NCBI RefSeq assembly: GCF_016918015.1
Contig: NZ_JAERMK010000001.1
Span: 262,795-326,794, forward strand
DNA length: 64,000 nt
DNA from: Glycomyces sp. YM15
GTDB lineage: Bacteria; Actinomycetota; Actinomycetes; Mycobacteriales; Micromonosporaceae
Direction: 5' to 3'
Position 1 is the first letter of the stretch, and each line of letters opens with the position of its first letter. Made by a program: the position numbers and the translations under genes. This document shows positions 10,596 to 19,502 of the stretch, piece by piece. The notes under the pieces were generated by a model. That model saw only the letters and a program-made list of their open reading frames with translations, did not search any database and was not told the origin of the DNA.

Positions 10596-12671
10596 TCAAT
10601 CGGGCCGGCTCGCCTGGATGGCGGTCAGCGCGACGGTGTTGACGATGTCGGGCACGGTCGCGCCCCGCGACAGGTCGTTCACGGGCTTGCGCAGGCCCTG
10701 GAGCACCGGGCCCACCGCGATCGCCCCGGCGGAACGCTGCACGGCCTTGTACAGGTTGTTGCCGGTGTTCAGGTCGGGGACGATGAAGACCGTGGCCTTC
10801 CCCGCCACCTGCGATTCGGGCAGCTTCGTTCCGGCGACGCCGGCATCGGCGGCGGCGTCGTACTGGATGGGACCCTCCACCGGGAGACCCGGTCTGCGGG
10901 ACCGGACGATCTCGGTGGCCGCCCGGACCTTGTCCACGGCTTCACCGTGGCCCGAGGTGCCGGTGGAGCAGGAGAGCATCGCCACGCGCGGTTCCACGCC
11001 GAACTCGATGGCGGTGTCAGCAGAGGATAGCGCGATGTCGGCCAGTTGCTCGGCATCGGGGTTCGGGTTGACCGCGCAGTCGCCGTAGACGAGCACACGG
11101 TCCTCCAGGCACATGAAGAACACCGAGGAGACCACGGCCACTTCGGGTTTCGTCTTGATGATCTCGAACGACGGCCGGATCGTGTGGGCCGTGGTGTGCA
11201 CCGCGCCCGAGACCATGCCGTCGGCCATGCCCGTGTGGACCATCATCGTGCCGAAATAGGAGACGTCGGCGACCGTGTCGTAGGCCTGTTCAACGGTGAC
11301 GCCCTTGTGGGCGCGCAGCTGCGCGTACTCCTTCGCGAAGCGCTCGCGGATCTCGTGGTCGCCCGGGTTGAGGATCGCGACCCCGCCCAGGTCCACGCCC
11401 AGTTGCGCCGCCTGCGAGCGGATCTCGGACTCCTCGCCGAGGAGCGTCAGGCGGGCGACGTCCCTCCGAGTGAGGATCTCGGCGGCCTTGAGGATGCGCG
11501 GCTCGGCGCCCTCGGGCAGCACGATGTGCTTGTCGAGGGCCTTCGCGCGGCCGATCATCGCGTGCTCGAACATGATCGGCGTGACCACGGTCGGCTTCGC
11601 CAGCGCGAGCCGGTCGAGCAGGTCGGCACCGTCCACACCGGCCGCGAAGTCCTCGAGGGCGCGGGTGATCTTGCGCTGGCCGCCGGCGGCGAGCGAGCCG
11701 GAGACGTCGCCGACGAGGTTCGCCATGTCGAAGGTGTCGAGCCGCACCAAGGCGATCGGCAGGCGGGAGTCGAGTCCGGCGACGATGTCGAGGATCTGCG
11801 GCTCCGGTCGTATGCCGCCGGTGAGGAACACGGCCGAGAGGCTCGGCGTGCCTTCGGCGAGGTGGGCGGCGAGGAGTCCGAGGAGGACTTCGGAGCGGTC
11901 CCCGGGGAGGATCACGGCCTTGTCGTCGGCGAGGCGGGTGAGGAGGTTGGGGAGGGTCATCGCGGCGACGACGACGTCGCCGACGGTGCGGGTGAAGACC
12001 TCGGGGTCGCCGGAGATGAGGGTGGCGTCGGCGGCTTCGATGAGCTCGCCCACGGTGGGGGCCTCGATCTCCGGGTCTTCGACGATCACGCCGGTGCCGG
12101 GATGCGCGGCCTTCACGACGTCGGCGTAGGAGGCGTCGACGCGGTTGACGATGGTGCCGAGCACGGTCGCGTGGTCGGCTTCGGCTTGGGCCACGCCGAA
12201 GCGCAGCGCCGCCGCGATGTCCGGGGGGCTCTTGTGGAAACCGGTGATGATCAGGAGCATCGGCGCGGCGAGGTTCACGGCGATGCGGGTGTTGTAGGTG
12301 AACTCGACCGAAGCGCCCACATCGGAGTAGTCGGAGCCGACGACGAGGACGACGTCGTGCGCGTCGGCCAGCGCGTGGTAGCGCTCGACGATCTGGGTGA
12401 GGGCGGCGTCGGCGTCCGCGCGGACGTCGGAGTAGGTGGCGCCGACCGAGGCCTCGTAAGGGCTCGGCAGGCGGTAGTGGTCGCGGAGGAGGGTGATGAT
12501 CGGGTCGCCGGCGAGGGTGTTGTCGTCGCGGACGATGGGGCGGAACACCGCTACGGACCCGGCGCGCCGGGTGAGCAGGTCCATGACGCCGACCGCTACG
12601 GCGGACTTGCCGCTGCCGGGGTCGAGACTGGCGAGGTAGAGACTTTGAGCCACGGCTCCAACGCTATCCAT
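10596..12671 (-). CDS. pta: phosphate acetyltransferase, long form
   Basis: A 691-residue phosphate acetyltransferase converting acetyl-CoA and phosphate to acetyl phosphate. It has the long-form architecture: an N-terminal P-loop domain like BioD/CobQ (LASLDPGSGKSAVAVG), a central DRTGG domain and a C-terminal PTA_PTB catalytic domain (from about residue 365, ending GPVLQGLRKPVNDLSRG). The start is taken as ATG 12671; a GTG 18 nt later (VAQSLYLAS) is an alternative and neither has a strong ribosome binding site. It is the first gene of the operon, with ackA 50 nt downstream. Confidence 0.96.
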   Translation of the reverse strand: MDSVGAVAQSLYLASLDPGSGKSAVAVGVMDLLTRRAGSVAVFRPIVRDDNTLAGDPIITLLRDHYRLPSPYEASVGATYSDVRADADAALTQIVERYHALADAHDVVLVVGSDYSDVGASVEFTYNTRIAVNLAAPMLLIITGFHKSPPDIAAALRFGVAQAEADHATVLGTIVNRVDASYADVVKAAHPGTGVIVEDPEIEAPTVGELIEAADATLISGDPEVFTRTVGDVVVAAMTLPNLLTRLADDKAVILPGDRSEVLLGLLAAHLAEGTPSLSAVFLTGGIRPEPQILDIVAGLDSRLPIALVRLDTFDMANLVGDVSGSLAAGGQRKITRALEDFAAGVDGADLLDRLALAKPTVVTPIMFEHAMIGRAKALDKHIVLPEGAEPRILKAAEILTRRDVARLTLLGEESEIRSQAAQLGVDLGGVAILNPGDHEIRERFAKEYAQLRAHKGVTVEQAYDTVADVSYFGTMMVHTGMADGMVSGAVHTTAHTIRPSFEIIKTKPEVAVVSSVFFMCLEDRVLVYGDCAVNPNPDAEQLADIALSSADTAIEFGVEPRVAMLSCSTGTSGHGEAVDKVRAATEIVRSRRPGLPVEGPIQYDAAADAGVAGTKLPESQVAGKATVFIVPDLNTGNNLYKAVQRSAGAIAVGPVLQGLRKPVNDLSRGATVPDIVNTVALTAIQASRPD

Positions 12672-12734
12672 CCCGTGCGAGCCGCGCAGCGTATCTGCGC
12701 GGCGGCTCACCTGTGAGCTTGCGCCCGTGTCCTC

Positions 12735-13880
12735 TCAGTCGGCGTAGCCGTCTTCGGGGACGGGCTGCGGCGGCGGTGTGCCGACGTAGCGGGCCCTGGG
12801 GCGGATGATCTTGGAGTCGCGGGCCTGTTCGAGGATGTTGGCGCACCAGCCGACCACGCGGCTGGTGGTGAACGTGGGCGTGAACATGGTGCGCGGCACC
12901 CCGGCGAGCTCCATGACCACGCCGGCGTAGAACTCGACGTTCGTGTAGAGCTTGCGGCCGGGTTTGACTTCGGCGAGGATCTCGACGACGCGGCGTTCGA
13001 CGGTCTTGGCGAAGTCCACGATGTCGCCGTCGAGTCCGTCGGCGACGTCCCGCAGGTGCAGCGAGCGCGGGTCGTCGGTCTTGTAGACGGCGTGGCCGAA
13101 GCCCATGATGCGCCGACCGGCGTCGAGTTCGCCGCGGATCCAGCCGTCGATGTTGTCGGGTCCGCCGATGGCGTCGAGGGCGTCGAGGGCGCGGGCGGGC
13201 GCGCCGCCGTGCAGCGGGCCGGAGAGCGCGCCGATCGCGCCGACCAGGGCCGCGCCGAGGTCGGCGCCGGTGGAGGCGATGACGCGGGCGGTGAACGTGG
13301 AGGCGTTGAAGCCGTGGTCGATGGTGAGGATGAGATAGTGCTCGACCGCGCGCGCGGCGTCTTCGGAGGGGACTTCGCCGGTCATCATGTACAGGTAGTT
13401 CGCGGCGTAGCCGAGGTCGGCGCGCGGGTCGAGGGGTTCGAGGCCCTGATCGATGCGCCACATGGCGGTGAGGATCGTGGGCGTGACGGCGCAGGCGAAG
13501 CGCGCGTCGTCGGCGCGGGCGGCCTCGTCGATGTCGAGCAGGGGCTTCATGGGCCGGGACGCGCACGCGGCGGAGAGCGCGGTGCGGAGGCCGTCGAGCG
13601 GCGTCGAGCCCTTGAGGTGGGGCAGGAGCTCGCGGAGTTCGGGGGTGAGCGTGCGGTAGGGGGCGACCTGGGACTTGAACTCGTCGAGTTGGGCGCGGGT
13701 GGGCAGCGCGGCGTGGGTCATGAGGTACCAGACCTGCTCGAACGAGCACCGCTGCGCGAGTTCCACGGCGTTGTACTCGCGGTAGTGGTAGAAGCCCTCG
13801 TCGCCGCGCACGTCGCCGATCTCGGTGTCGGCGACGATGACACGGTCCAGGCCTTTGGGGACTTCGATGAATTCGGTCAT
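12735..13880 (-). CDS. citrate synthase / methylcitrate synthase family
   Basis: A 381-residue type II-like citrate synthase, condensing acetyl-CoA (or propionyl-CoA) with oxaloacetate. Active-site histidines are visible at H189 (DHGFNAS), H224 (GPLHGGAP) and H263 (MGFGHAVYKTDDPR). The catalytic aspartate that normally sits in NVDFYSG is a glutamate here (NVEFYAG, about residue 320). From memory this occurs in other actinobacterial CitA-type proteins. The position 64 nt upstream of the pta start places it with acetyl-CoA metabolism. Citrate versus 2-methylcitrate synthase cannot be decided from sequence alone. Confidence 0.9.
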   Translation of the reverse strand: MTEFIEVPKGLDRVIVADTEIGDVRGDEGFYHYREYNAVELAQRCSFEQVWYLMTHAALPTRAQLDEFKSQVAPYRTLTPELRELLPHLKGSTPLDGLRTALSAACASRPMKPLLDIDEAARADDARFACAVTPTILTAMWRIDQGLEPLDPRADLGYAANYLYMMTGEVPSEDAARAVEHYLILTIDHGFNASTFTARVIASTGADLGAALVGAIGALSGPLHGGAPARALDALDAIGGPDNIDGWIRGELDAGRRIMGFGHAVYKTDDPRSLHLRDVADGLDGDIVDFAKTVERRVVEILAEVKPGRKLYTNVEFYAGVVMELAGVPRTMFTPTFTTSRVVGWCANILEQARDSKIIRPRARYVGTPPPQPVPEDGYAD

Positions 13881-14161
13881 TGGCTACTCCTCGTCCGGCG
13901 CGCCTGTGGGCCGCCTGGTGACGTCTGCTGTCGCGATCGCCGCCCCGGTTCGCTAGACAGCCTACGGGATTTCGCGCGGCGCGGACCTGAACGGCCGCCC
14001 GGGTCCGCGTCACCGTCCGGGCGGAGGCGGGGCCGTGGCGGGGGCGCTTTAGAGTGGACGTCCTGCCCGACAGCAGCGCCGACACCGCGAGCCGCCGGTT
14101 CCCTCTCCCCATGGCCCGCAGGGGTTCGCGCGAAAATGGACACCCCGAACGAGGATTGCCC

Positions 14162-15733
14162 GTGGACTCCGGAACGCTCATCGCCGGCCGCTACCGTCTC
14201 GACCGCGTCATCGCCGCCGGCGGCATGGGTTCGGTGTGGCGGGCCGAGGACGAGCGGCTCGAGCGCACCGTGGCGGTCAAGGTGCTGCACGCGGGCCTCG
14301 ACGCCTCGCAGCGCCCGCGGGACCGCTTCGAGCGGGAGGCGAAGACCCTGGCGAGCCTGAAGGGCCCGGGGTGCGTGGAGGTCTACGACTTCGGTGAGGA
14401 GCCCGACGGCGACCGGACGGTCGTGTTCCTGGTGATGGAGCTGGTCGACGGCGTCTCGCTGGCGGAGCTGCTGCATCGGGAGGAGCGGCTCGACCCGGCA
14501 CGGACGATGCGGATCATGGCGGAGGCGGCCGAGGCGCTCGCGGCCGCGCACCGGCGCGGGATCGTGCACCGGGACATCAAGCCGGGCAACATCCTCGTCG
14601 ACGCCGACGACCGGGTCAAGGTGGTGGACTTCGGGATCTCGCTGTTCGCGAACCGGGCGCGCTTGACCCCCAGCGACCAGGTGCTGGGGACGGCGCCGTA
14701 CGTCTCGCCGGAGCAGTTGCGGGACAAGGGCGTCAGCGGAGCGTCCGACCTGTACTCGCTGGGGGCCGTGGCCTACGAGTGCCTCGCCGGGACACCGCCG
14801 TTCGACGCGGAGGATCCGGCCGCGGTGATCCACGGCCACTTGTACTCCGAGCCTCCGGCGCTGCCCGCCGACGTTCCCGCCGAGGTCGCCGGGGTCGTCT
14901 CCCGGTCGCTGCAGAAGTCCCCTGAGGAGCGCTGGGAGTCCGGCGACGTCCTCGCGGCGGCGGCCCGGGCGGCGACGACCGGGGAGCATCCGGTCGCGAC
15001 GCCCCCGGCGGTCGGGTCCTCGATGGAGGCCCGCACCGTGGACGTCCCGGTCGCGCAGGCGCCGTTCACGCCTCCGGCGGACCCGCCGGTGACGCCGCCT
15101 TCGCAGCCGGCGGTCGAGCCGCCCGCAGCGGCACCGCGCCGACGGCGCCGCATGATCCTCGTCGGGGTCGCGGTCGTACTGGCGCTGGCGGTGATCGCGG
15201 TCTTGGCGCTGAATCCATTCGCGGGCGATGGGAAGGTCGCCGATGGCGCGGAGGACACGACGCCCACCGGGGCGGCCTCGGCATCGGACGCGGCCTCGGC
15301 GCAGGACCCGTCCGCGACCGGCAGCGCCGCTGCTTCCGAGTCCGCGGCCGAGACGACCGGCGCCGCCGAGGAGTCCGGCGGGGAGGGCGACGGCGACGGT
15401 TCCGAGGAGGGCGGTTCCGAGGACGGGGGAGCGACCGGCGGGCAGACCGGCGGCGGTGGCGACGAGGACTCCGACGACGCACCCGTGAAGGAGGGCAGCG
15501 GCGAAGTGCCGGACGTGCGGGGCCAGACCACGTTCGACGCCCGCGACGAGCTGAACGCCGACGGGTTCTCGAATGTGGTCGCCGCGGTCGGCTACTACTA
15601 CATCACCCCTGAGCCTGCGCACTGCACGGTGATCCAGCAGAGCCCTGGCGCCGGTGAGACCGCCGAGTACGGCGCGCAGATCACTGTGTACTTCCACGAG
15701 CGCCAGGCCGAGGGCACGAGCTGCATGCTGTGA
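14162..15733 (+). CDS. PASTA-domain serine/threonine protein kinase
   Basis: A 523-residue transmembrane Hanks-type kinase. The kinase domain spans about residues 10-270: glycine loop AAGGMG, ATP-lysine K40 (AVKVLH), catalytic HRDIKPGN with D138 and DFG at 157-159. A Pro-rich linker, a transmembrane helix (about 331-350) and an Asp/Glu/Gly/Ser-rich low-complexity extracellular stalk follow. The C-terminus is a single PASTA-like domain (about 445-515, VPDVRGQTTFDARDEL). GTG 14162 is preferred because GAGGA precedes it and the domain begins right after; an ATG at 14111 is possible. PASTA domains bind cell-wall muropeptides in PknB relatives; one copy is fewer than the usual three or four. Confidence 0.9.
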   Translation: MDSGTLIAGRYRLDRVIAAGGMGSVWRAEDERLERTVAVKVLHAGLDASQRPRDRFEREAKTLASLKGPGCVEVYDFGEEPDGDRTVVFLVMELVDGVSLAELLHREERLDPARTMRIMAEAAEALAAAHRRGIVHRDIKPGNILVDADDRVKVVDFGISLFANRARLTPSDQVLGTAPYVSPEQLRDKGVSGASDLYSLGAVAYECLAGTPPFDAEDPAAVIHGHLYSEPPALPADVPAEVAGVVSRSLQKSPEERWESGDVLAAAARAATTGEHPVATPPAVGSSMEARTVDVPVAQAPFTPPADPPVTPPSQPAVEPPAAAPRRRRRMILVGVAVVLALAVIAVLALNPFAGDGKVADGAEDTTPTGAASASDAASAQDPSATGSAAASESAAETTGAAEESGGEGDGDGSEEGGSEDGGATGGQTGGGGDEDSDDAPVKEGSGEVPDVRGQTTFDARDELNADGFSNVVAAVGYYYITPEPAHCTVIQQSPGAGETAEYGAQITVYFHERQAEGTSCML

Positions 15734-15867
15734 CCCGGCAACGGGTTCGGCGAATCACCGCGCCGCAGGGGCGAATAGGTTGACCGGCCGGGCCCGGGCC
15801 TGAATGATTGGGTGAGCGACCGGTAGAACGGTCGGGACACGGTCGCATCGACGGGATAGGGATCAAG

Positions 15868-16050
15868 GTGGACGAAGGAATCAGCTCCGCGCCGGGCGTG
15901 GTGGTCGGTGTGCTGCTCATCATCGCGGCGATCATGTGGTTCTCACCGGGCGCCCGCCACAAGTTCCGCAAGGCCACACTGTGGCTGGTGATCGCGGCGG
16001 TCGCGATGATCATCATCTTCGAGCTGCTCAAGGGGACGCAGCAGACCTGA
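15868..16050 (+). CDS. small two-helix membrane protein
   Basis: A 60-residue protein with two hydrophobic segments (about residues 7-23 and 34-50) separated by a basic loop (PGARHKFRKA). GTG 15868 is chosen for AGGGATC upstream and because the hydrophobic part begins soon after; an upstream in-frame start exists at 15808. It lies 134 nt after the kinase gene on the same strand. I do not recognise the family. Confidence 0.55.
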   Translation: MDEGISSAPGVVVGVLLIIAAIMWFSPGARHKFRKATLWLVIAAVAMIIIFELLKGTQQT

Positions 16051-16158
16051 TCCGCGTGCGGCGAGAGGCCGTCGCGCCCCTGAGTCGGGGTGGTCGCCGT
16101 GCACATTCACGGCTCGCGAGCGTCGCCCGTCCTGAAGGCTCATGCCTGCATACTCCCT

Positions 16159-16187
16159 CGCCCGGTCGGTGATCGACCGGGCGTTTT
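16159..16187 (+). terminator. intrinsic terminator
   Basis: The stem CGCCCGGTCG / CGACCGGGCG (10 bp, 5-nt loop) is followed by TTTT at 16184-16187. It lies downstream of the small membrane protein gene and upstream of the efflux pump promoter. Confidence 0.85.
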
Positions 16188-16240
16188 CGCTGCTCGAACC
16201 CGTCATCGTGTTCTCTTCACGATTGCTCGGCCCTCCTAGT

Positions 16241-16292
16241 GGAACAGATCATTCCGGTCTGCTATAGTGGAATCAAGCGTTCCGTTCCACTA
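16241..16292 (+). promoter_or_regulatory. promoter with TetR-type operator repeats
   Basis: Two related dyads precede the efflux pump: GGAACAGATCATTCC (16241-16255) and TAGTGGAA...TTCCACTA (16265-16272 / 16285-16292, perfect arms), the latter enclosing GGAATCAAGCGTTCC. A TATAGT -10 candidate (16264-16269) lies between and overlaps the second dyad, with a weak -35 at GGAACA. A repressor bound here would block transcription. The natural candidate is the TetR protein encoded just downstream of the pump. Confidence 0.65.
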
Positions 16293-16315
16293 ACACCGAG
16301 AACCCGGAGGCAACC

Positions 16316-17818
16316 GTGACCTTCACCGCCGAAACCCCGACCACCGAGGCCGCGCCCGCACGCGCCGCGTCCCTCGACACCTTCGAGACCGTCTCCGGTC
16401 CGGCCGAAGCGCCCGCCGTCTACCCCCGGCGCTGGCTCGGTCTCATCGCGATCCTCGCGGCGACCCTCCTCAACCTGCTCGACGCCTCGATCGTCAACGT
16501 CGCCGCCCCCGCGATCCGCACCGAACTCGGCGGCACCGCCTCGACCATCCAGTGGCTCGCCGCCGGATACACCCTCGCCCTCGCGGTCGGCCTCCTCACC
16601 GGCGGACGCCTCGGCGACATGTTCGGCCGCAAGAAGGTCCTCATGGTCGGCCTCGTCGGCTTCCTGATCGCCTCGCTCGCCTGCGGGGCCGCCGGAACGA
16701 TCGAGCTCCTGCTCGTCGCCCGCGTGGTCCAGGGCGCGTTCGCGGCCGTGATGGTGCCGCAGTGCTTCGGGCTCATCCGCGACATGTTCGGCCGCGACAT
16801 GGGCAAGGCCTATGCCCTCTTCGGCCCGATGATCGGCCTCGCCTCCATCGCCGGGCCCATCGTGGCCGGCCTGCTCGTCGACGCCGACCTGTTCGGCACC
16901 AGCTGGCGCTCGATCTTCCTGCTCAACCTGCCGCTCGGCGTCGCCGCCCTCGTCCTGGGCGCCAAGACCCTCCCGGCCGGGGCCCCGGTCACCAAGGGCC
17001 TCAAGCTCGACCTCGGCGGTGCGGTCGTCGCCGCTGTCGGCATGAGCCTGCTGCTCGTCCCGCTGGTCGAAGGCCACGAACTCGGTTGGCCCGCCTGGTC
17101 GATCGCCATGCTCGTCGCCGCCGTCCCGGTGCTCGCCCTCTTCGCCCGCAACCAGGTCAAGCGCGCCCGTTCCAACCGGTCCGCGCTGATCGAGATGAGC
17201 GTCTTCAAGAAGCGCTCGTACACCTCCGGCATCGCATTCGTCGTCGTCTTCTTCGGCTCGATCACCGGGTTCTCGCTCGCGGTGGGCCTGTTCCTCCAGC
17301 TCGGTCTCGGCTTCGGCCCGCTCCAGGCGAGCCTGGCCATGGCCGCTTGGGCGGTCGGCGCGTTCATCGGATCCGGCGCCAGCGCGGGCCTCGCCCCGAA
17401 GCTCGGGCGGAAAGTCCTCCACCTCGGTCTCGTCGTGATGATCGCCGGCCTGGTCGTGCTGTGGTTCCAGTTCGGCGCGGCCGCGGCCCCCGGCACCTGG
17501 GCCCTCGCCCCGGCGCTGCTGGTCTACGGCATCGGGATGGGCATGATCTTCGTGCCGCTCTTCGGCATCATCACCGGCGACCTCGAAGACCACGAGGTCG
17601 GCTCGGCTTCGGGGCTCCTGGAGTCCTTCCAGCAGGGCGCGGCGGCGCTCGGCGTGGCCGGTCTCGGCACGGTCTTCTTCAGCCAGTTCGCCATCGGCGG
17701 CGGCGCGGCCGAGTCGATGGGGGCGGCCCAGCTGGTCACCGGACTGACCGCGGGCCTGACGGTGGTGGCGTTCCTGGTGGCCTTCGGGCTGCCGAAGCAG
17801 GCCAAGGCCGATCACTAG
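16316..17818 (+). CDS. MFS drug efflux transporter, DHA2 (EmrB/QacA) family
   Basis: A 500-residue major facilitator with about 14 predicted helices, of the drug:H+ antiporter-2 family. Diagnostic elements are LLDASIVNVAAPAI in helix 1, WLAAGYTLALAVGLLTGGRLGDMFGRKKV (motif A) and RVVQGAFAAVMVPQ. The GTG start 16316 follows GGAGG. A dyad-rich promoter precedes it and a TetR regulator gene follows 108 nt downstream on the same strand, a typical efflux/repressor pair. The substrate is unknown, probably a hydrophobic toxic compound. Confidence 0.93.
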   Translation: MTFTAETPTTEAAPARAASLDTFETVSGPAEAPAVYPRRWLGLIAILAATLLNLLDASIVNVAAPAIRTELGGTASTIQWLAAGYTLALAVGLLTGGRLGDMFGRKKVLMVGLVGFLIASLACGAAGTIELLLVARVVQGAFAAVMVPQCFGLIRDMFGRDMGKAYALFGPMIGLASIAGPIVAGLLVDADLFGTSWRSIFLLNLPLGVAALVLGAKTLPAGAPVTKGLKLDLGGAVVAAVGMSLLLVPLVEGHELGWPAWSIAMLVAAVPVLALFARNQVKRARSNRSALIEMSVFKKRSYTSGIAFVVVFFGSITGFSLAVGLFLQLGLGFGPLQASLAMAAWAVGAFIGSGASAGLAPKLGRKVLHLGLVVMIAGLVVLWFQFGAAAAPGTWALAPALLVYGIGMGMIFVPLFGIITGDLEDHEVGSASGLLESFQQGAAALGVAGLGTVFFSQFAIGGGAAESMGAAQLVTGLTAGLTVVAFLVAFGLPKQAKADH

Positions 17819-17926
17819 GAAGTCGCGTCCTTCGACCGGTCGGGCCCGCGCGGGTACGGCCGGTCGCGGGCGTACGCGAGGAAGGTGCAGCAGAATGAAT
17901 CGCTCTGTTCCGGATAGGATGCCGTC

Positions 17927-18571
17927 ATGACCGACAAGCCGCTGAGCGGGCGCAAAGCGCAGGCCGCCCGCAACGACAAGCTGATCCTCGAAGCCGCCCA
18001 CGAGGTGTTCGTCGCGAACCCGGAGGCGCCGATCGCGGAGGTCGCCAAGCGAGCCGGGGTGGGCATCAGCGCGCTGTACCGGCGCTACCCGAGCAAGGAG
18101 GACCTGCTGCGCAAGCTCTGCGGGGACGGTCTGGCCAAGCATGTCGAGCTGGTGCAGGAGGCGGTCGACTCCGAGGGCGACATGTGGGAGGCGTTCTGCC
18201 GCTTCATGAGGCAGATCGTCGCAGCCGACACGGCGTCGATCACGGTCAAGCTGGCGGGGACGTTCACGCCGACGCCGGACATGTTCCAGGCGGGCGCGGC
18301 GGCGGCCGAATTGAACGACGCGCTCATGCGGAAGCTGCACGAGACCGGCGTGATCCGCGAGGACGCCCTGATCGGCGACATCATCATGATCACCGAGTCG
18401 CTGGCCTCGATCGACATCGGCGACGCCGAGCGGACCCGCGACGTGCGGCTGCGGAGCCTGGAGCTGTATCTGCAGGCGCTGCGGGCCCCCGCGAGGGCCC
18501 CGCTCCCGTCCTCGCCGCCCACAGAGGAGGAGATGAATCTGCGCTGGGTCCCCAAGGACGCCAAGGCGTAA
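17927..18571 (+). CDS. TetR-family transcriptional regulator
   Basis: A 214-residue TetR/AcrR regulator. The helix-turn-helix is in the first 60 residues (IAEVAKRAGVGISALYRRYPSKEDLL), followed by a helical ligand domain. ATG 17927 is preceded by GGATAGG. It is codirectional with the DHA2 pump 108 nt upstream. Just before its start, GAAT-N6-GTTCC (about 17896-17910) resembles half of the pump operator, so it may also control itself. It ends at a clear hairpin terminator. Confidence 0.93.
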   Translation: MTDKPLSGRKAQAARNDKLILEAAHEVFVANPEAPIAEVAKRAGVGISALYRRYPSKEDLLRKLCGDGLAKHVELVQEAVDSEGDMWEAFCRFMRQIVAADTASITVKLAGTFTPTPDMFQAGAAAAELNDALMRKLHETGVIREDALIGDIIMITESLASIDIGDAERTRDVRLRSLELYLQALRAPARAPLPSSPPTEEEMNLRWVPKDAKA

Positions 18572-18577
18572 GCGAAA

Positions 18578-18599
18578 GGGCCGCCCGTTCGGGCGGCCC
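18578..18599 (+). terminator. hairpin terminator of tetR gene
   Basis: GGGCCGCCC gttc GGGCGGCCC is a perfect 9-bp stem with a tetraloop starting 7 nt after the tetR stop. Confidence 0.75.
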
Positions 18600-18617
18600 G
18601 TAATTCGGTGCAAGAAG

Positions 18618-18645
18618 AAAGGCCCAGCCATCCGGCCGGGCCTTT
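18618..18645 (-). terminator. terminator downstream of tRNA-Gly
   Basis: AAAGGCCC-a-GCC / GGC-c-GGGCCTTT forms a stem with one internal mismatch just 3' of the minus-strand tRNA-Gly, reading into a T-rich end on that strand. Confidence 0.65.
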
Positions 18646-18652
18646 CATGTGG

Positions 18653-18725
18653 AGCGGACGACCGGGATCGAACCGGCGACCTACACCTTGGCAAGGTGTC
18701 GCGCTACCAACTGCGCTACGTCCGC
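18653..18725 (-). tRNA. tRNA-Gly (anticodon GCC)
   Basis: The minus strand folds as a full cloverleaf: acceptor GCGGACG/CGTCCGC, D arm GCGC..GCGC, anticodon stem ACACC/GGTGT with loop TTGCCAA (anticodon GCC) and T arm GCCGG TTCGATC CCGGT. CCA is not encoded; the discriminator is U. An identical copy lies at 61382-61454. Confidence 0.97.
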
Positions 18726-18839
18726 ATTTCTCCGGTGTTGACCGGGGAACGGTGATTACTTTAGCGCATCGTTCACCGGGACTTGATAGGGCCTTGGTAC
18801 CGATTGGGGCGCGGCTCACGCCTGGGCGCCCCACTGCGG

Positions 18840-19502
18840 TCACGCCTCGGCGTCGTCCAGGCCGAGCATCGCGAGGACCTCGGCGTCCAGGCCTTCGATC
18901 GCGACCTCGTGCTTGCGGTGGGCCTCCCAGTCCTCGCGCGAGAGCCGCCACCGGTTGTCCTGGCGGCGGACGCCGTTCAGGACCTTGTGGTCGATGCCGT
19001 CCGCCTTGTAGCCGAGCTTGCGCGAGACGCCCTCTGAGGGCCCGTTGCCCTCGAACGATGCGCTCAGCGCGAAGTCGGCGCCCAGCCCGTTGAAGACGAA
19101 ATCGAGCACGGCGGCGCGCATCTCCGTCCCGAAGCCCTTGCCGTGGTGCGCGAGGGCGAGCCACGAGCCGGTGGTGGCCTCGCGGGTCGCCTTGAAGGCC
19201 GTCGCGCCGACCTCCTGCATGCCCACGACCCCGCCGTCGTGGACGGCGACGAGCGGCAGCATCCACCGTTCAGAGGCGATGCCCGCGATGACACCCATCT
19301 GGTGCTGCAGGGTCCGGCGGCCGCGCTCGATCGGCTCGCATTCGGTCCACGGCATCTCGAACGGCATGAACTCCGGGCCGTGGATGCCGGCAGCGGCCTG
19401 GTCGGCTAGGGCGACGAGGTCGTCGAGGTCCGGCAAACGCAGTTCGAGGCGTTCGGTGCGGAGGCGGAGGCGGTAGACGGGGAGGTAGTCGGTGAGTGTC
19501 AT
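18840..19502 (-). CDS. GNAT-family N-acetyltransferase, second of a tandem pair
   Basis: A 220-residue GCN5-related acetyltransferase. The acetyl-CoA pyrophosphate loop is visible as LALAHHGKGFGTEMR (R/Q-x-x-G-x-G/A-like), preceded by the GMQEVGATAF strand. The ATG at 19502 overlaps the upstream acetyltransferase stop in an ATGA, so translation is coupled. It is clearly a duplicate of that gene: same length, and both carry TERLELRLP, RWRLSREDWEA and a similar EVAI.GLD C-terminus. The acetylated target is unknown; similarity to RimJ/RimL-type proteins (Acetyltransf_3) is likely. Confidence 0.9.
   Translation of the reverse strand: MTLTDYLPVYRLRLRTERLELRLPDLDDLVALADQAAAGIHGPEFMPFEMPWTECEPIERGRRTLQHQMGVIAGIASERWMLPLVAVHDGGVVGMQEVGATAFKATREATTGSWLALAHHGKGFGTEMRAAVLDFVFNGLGADFALSASFEGNGPSEGVSRKLGYKADGIDHKVLNGVRRQDNRWRLSREDWEAHRKHEVAIEGLDAEVLAMLGLDDAEA

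Noticed and set aside
16262..18694. 810-codon minus-strand frame opposite the efflux pump and tetR
   Set aside because: It is Gly/Asp/Glu/Arg-biased shadow sequence spanning two well-supported genes and a tRNA.
18653..18725. Integrative element attachment site at tRNA-Gly
   Set aside because: No integrase, excisionase or partial tRNA duplication adjoins it; the second copy is a complete tRNA in a normal cluster.
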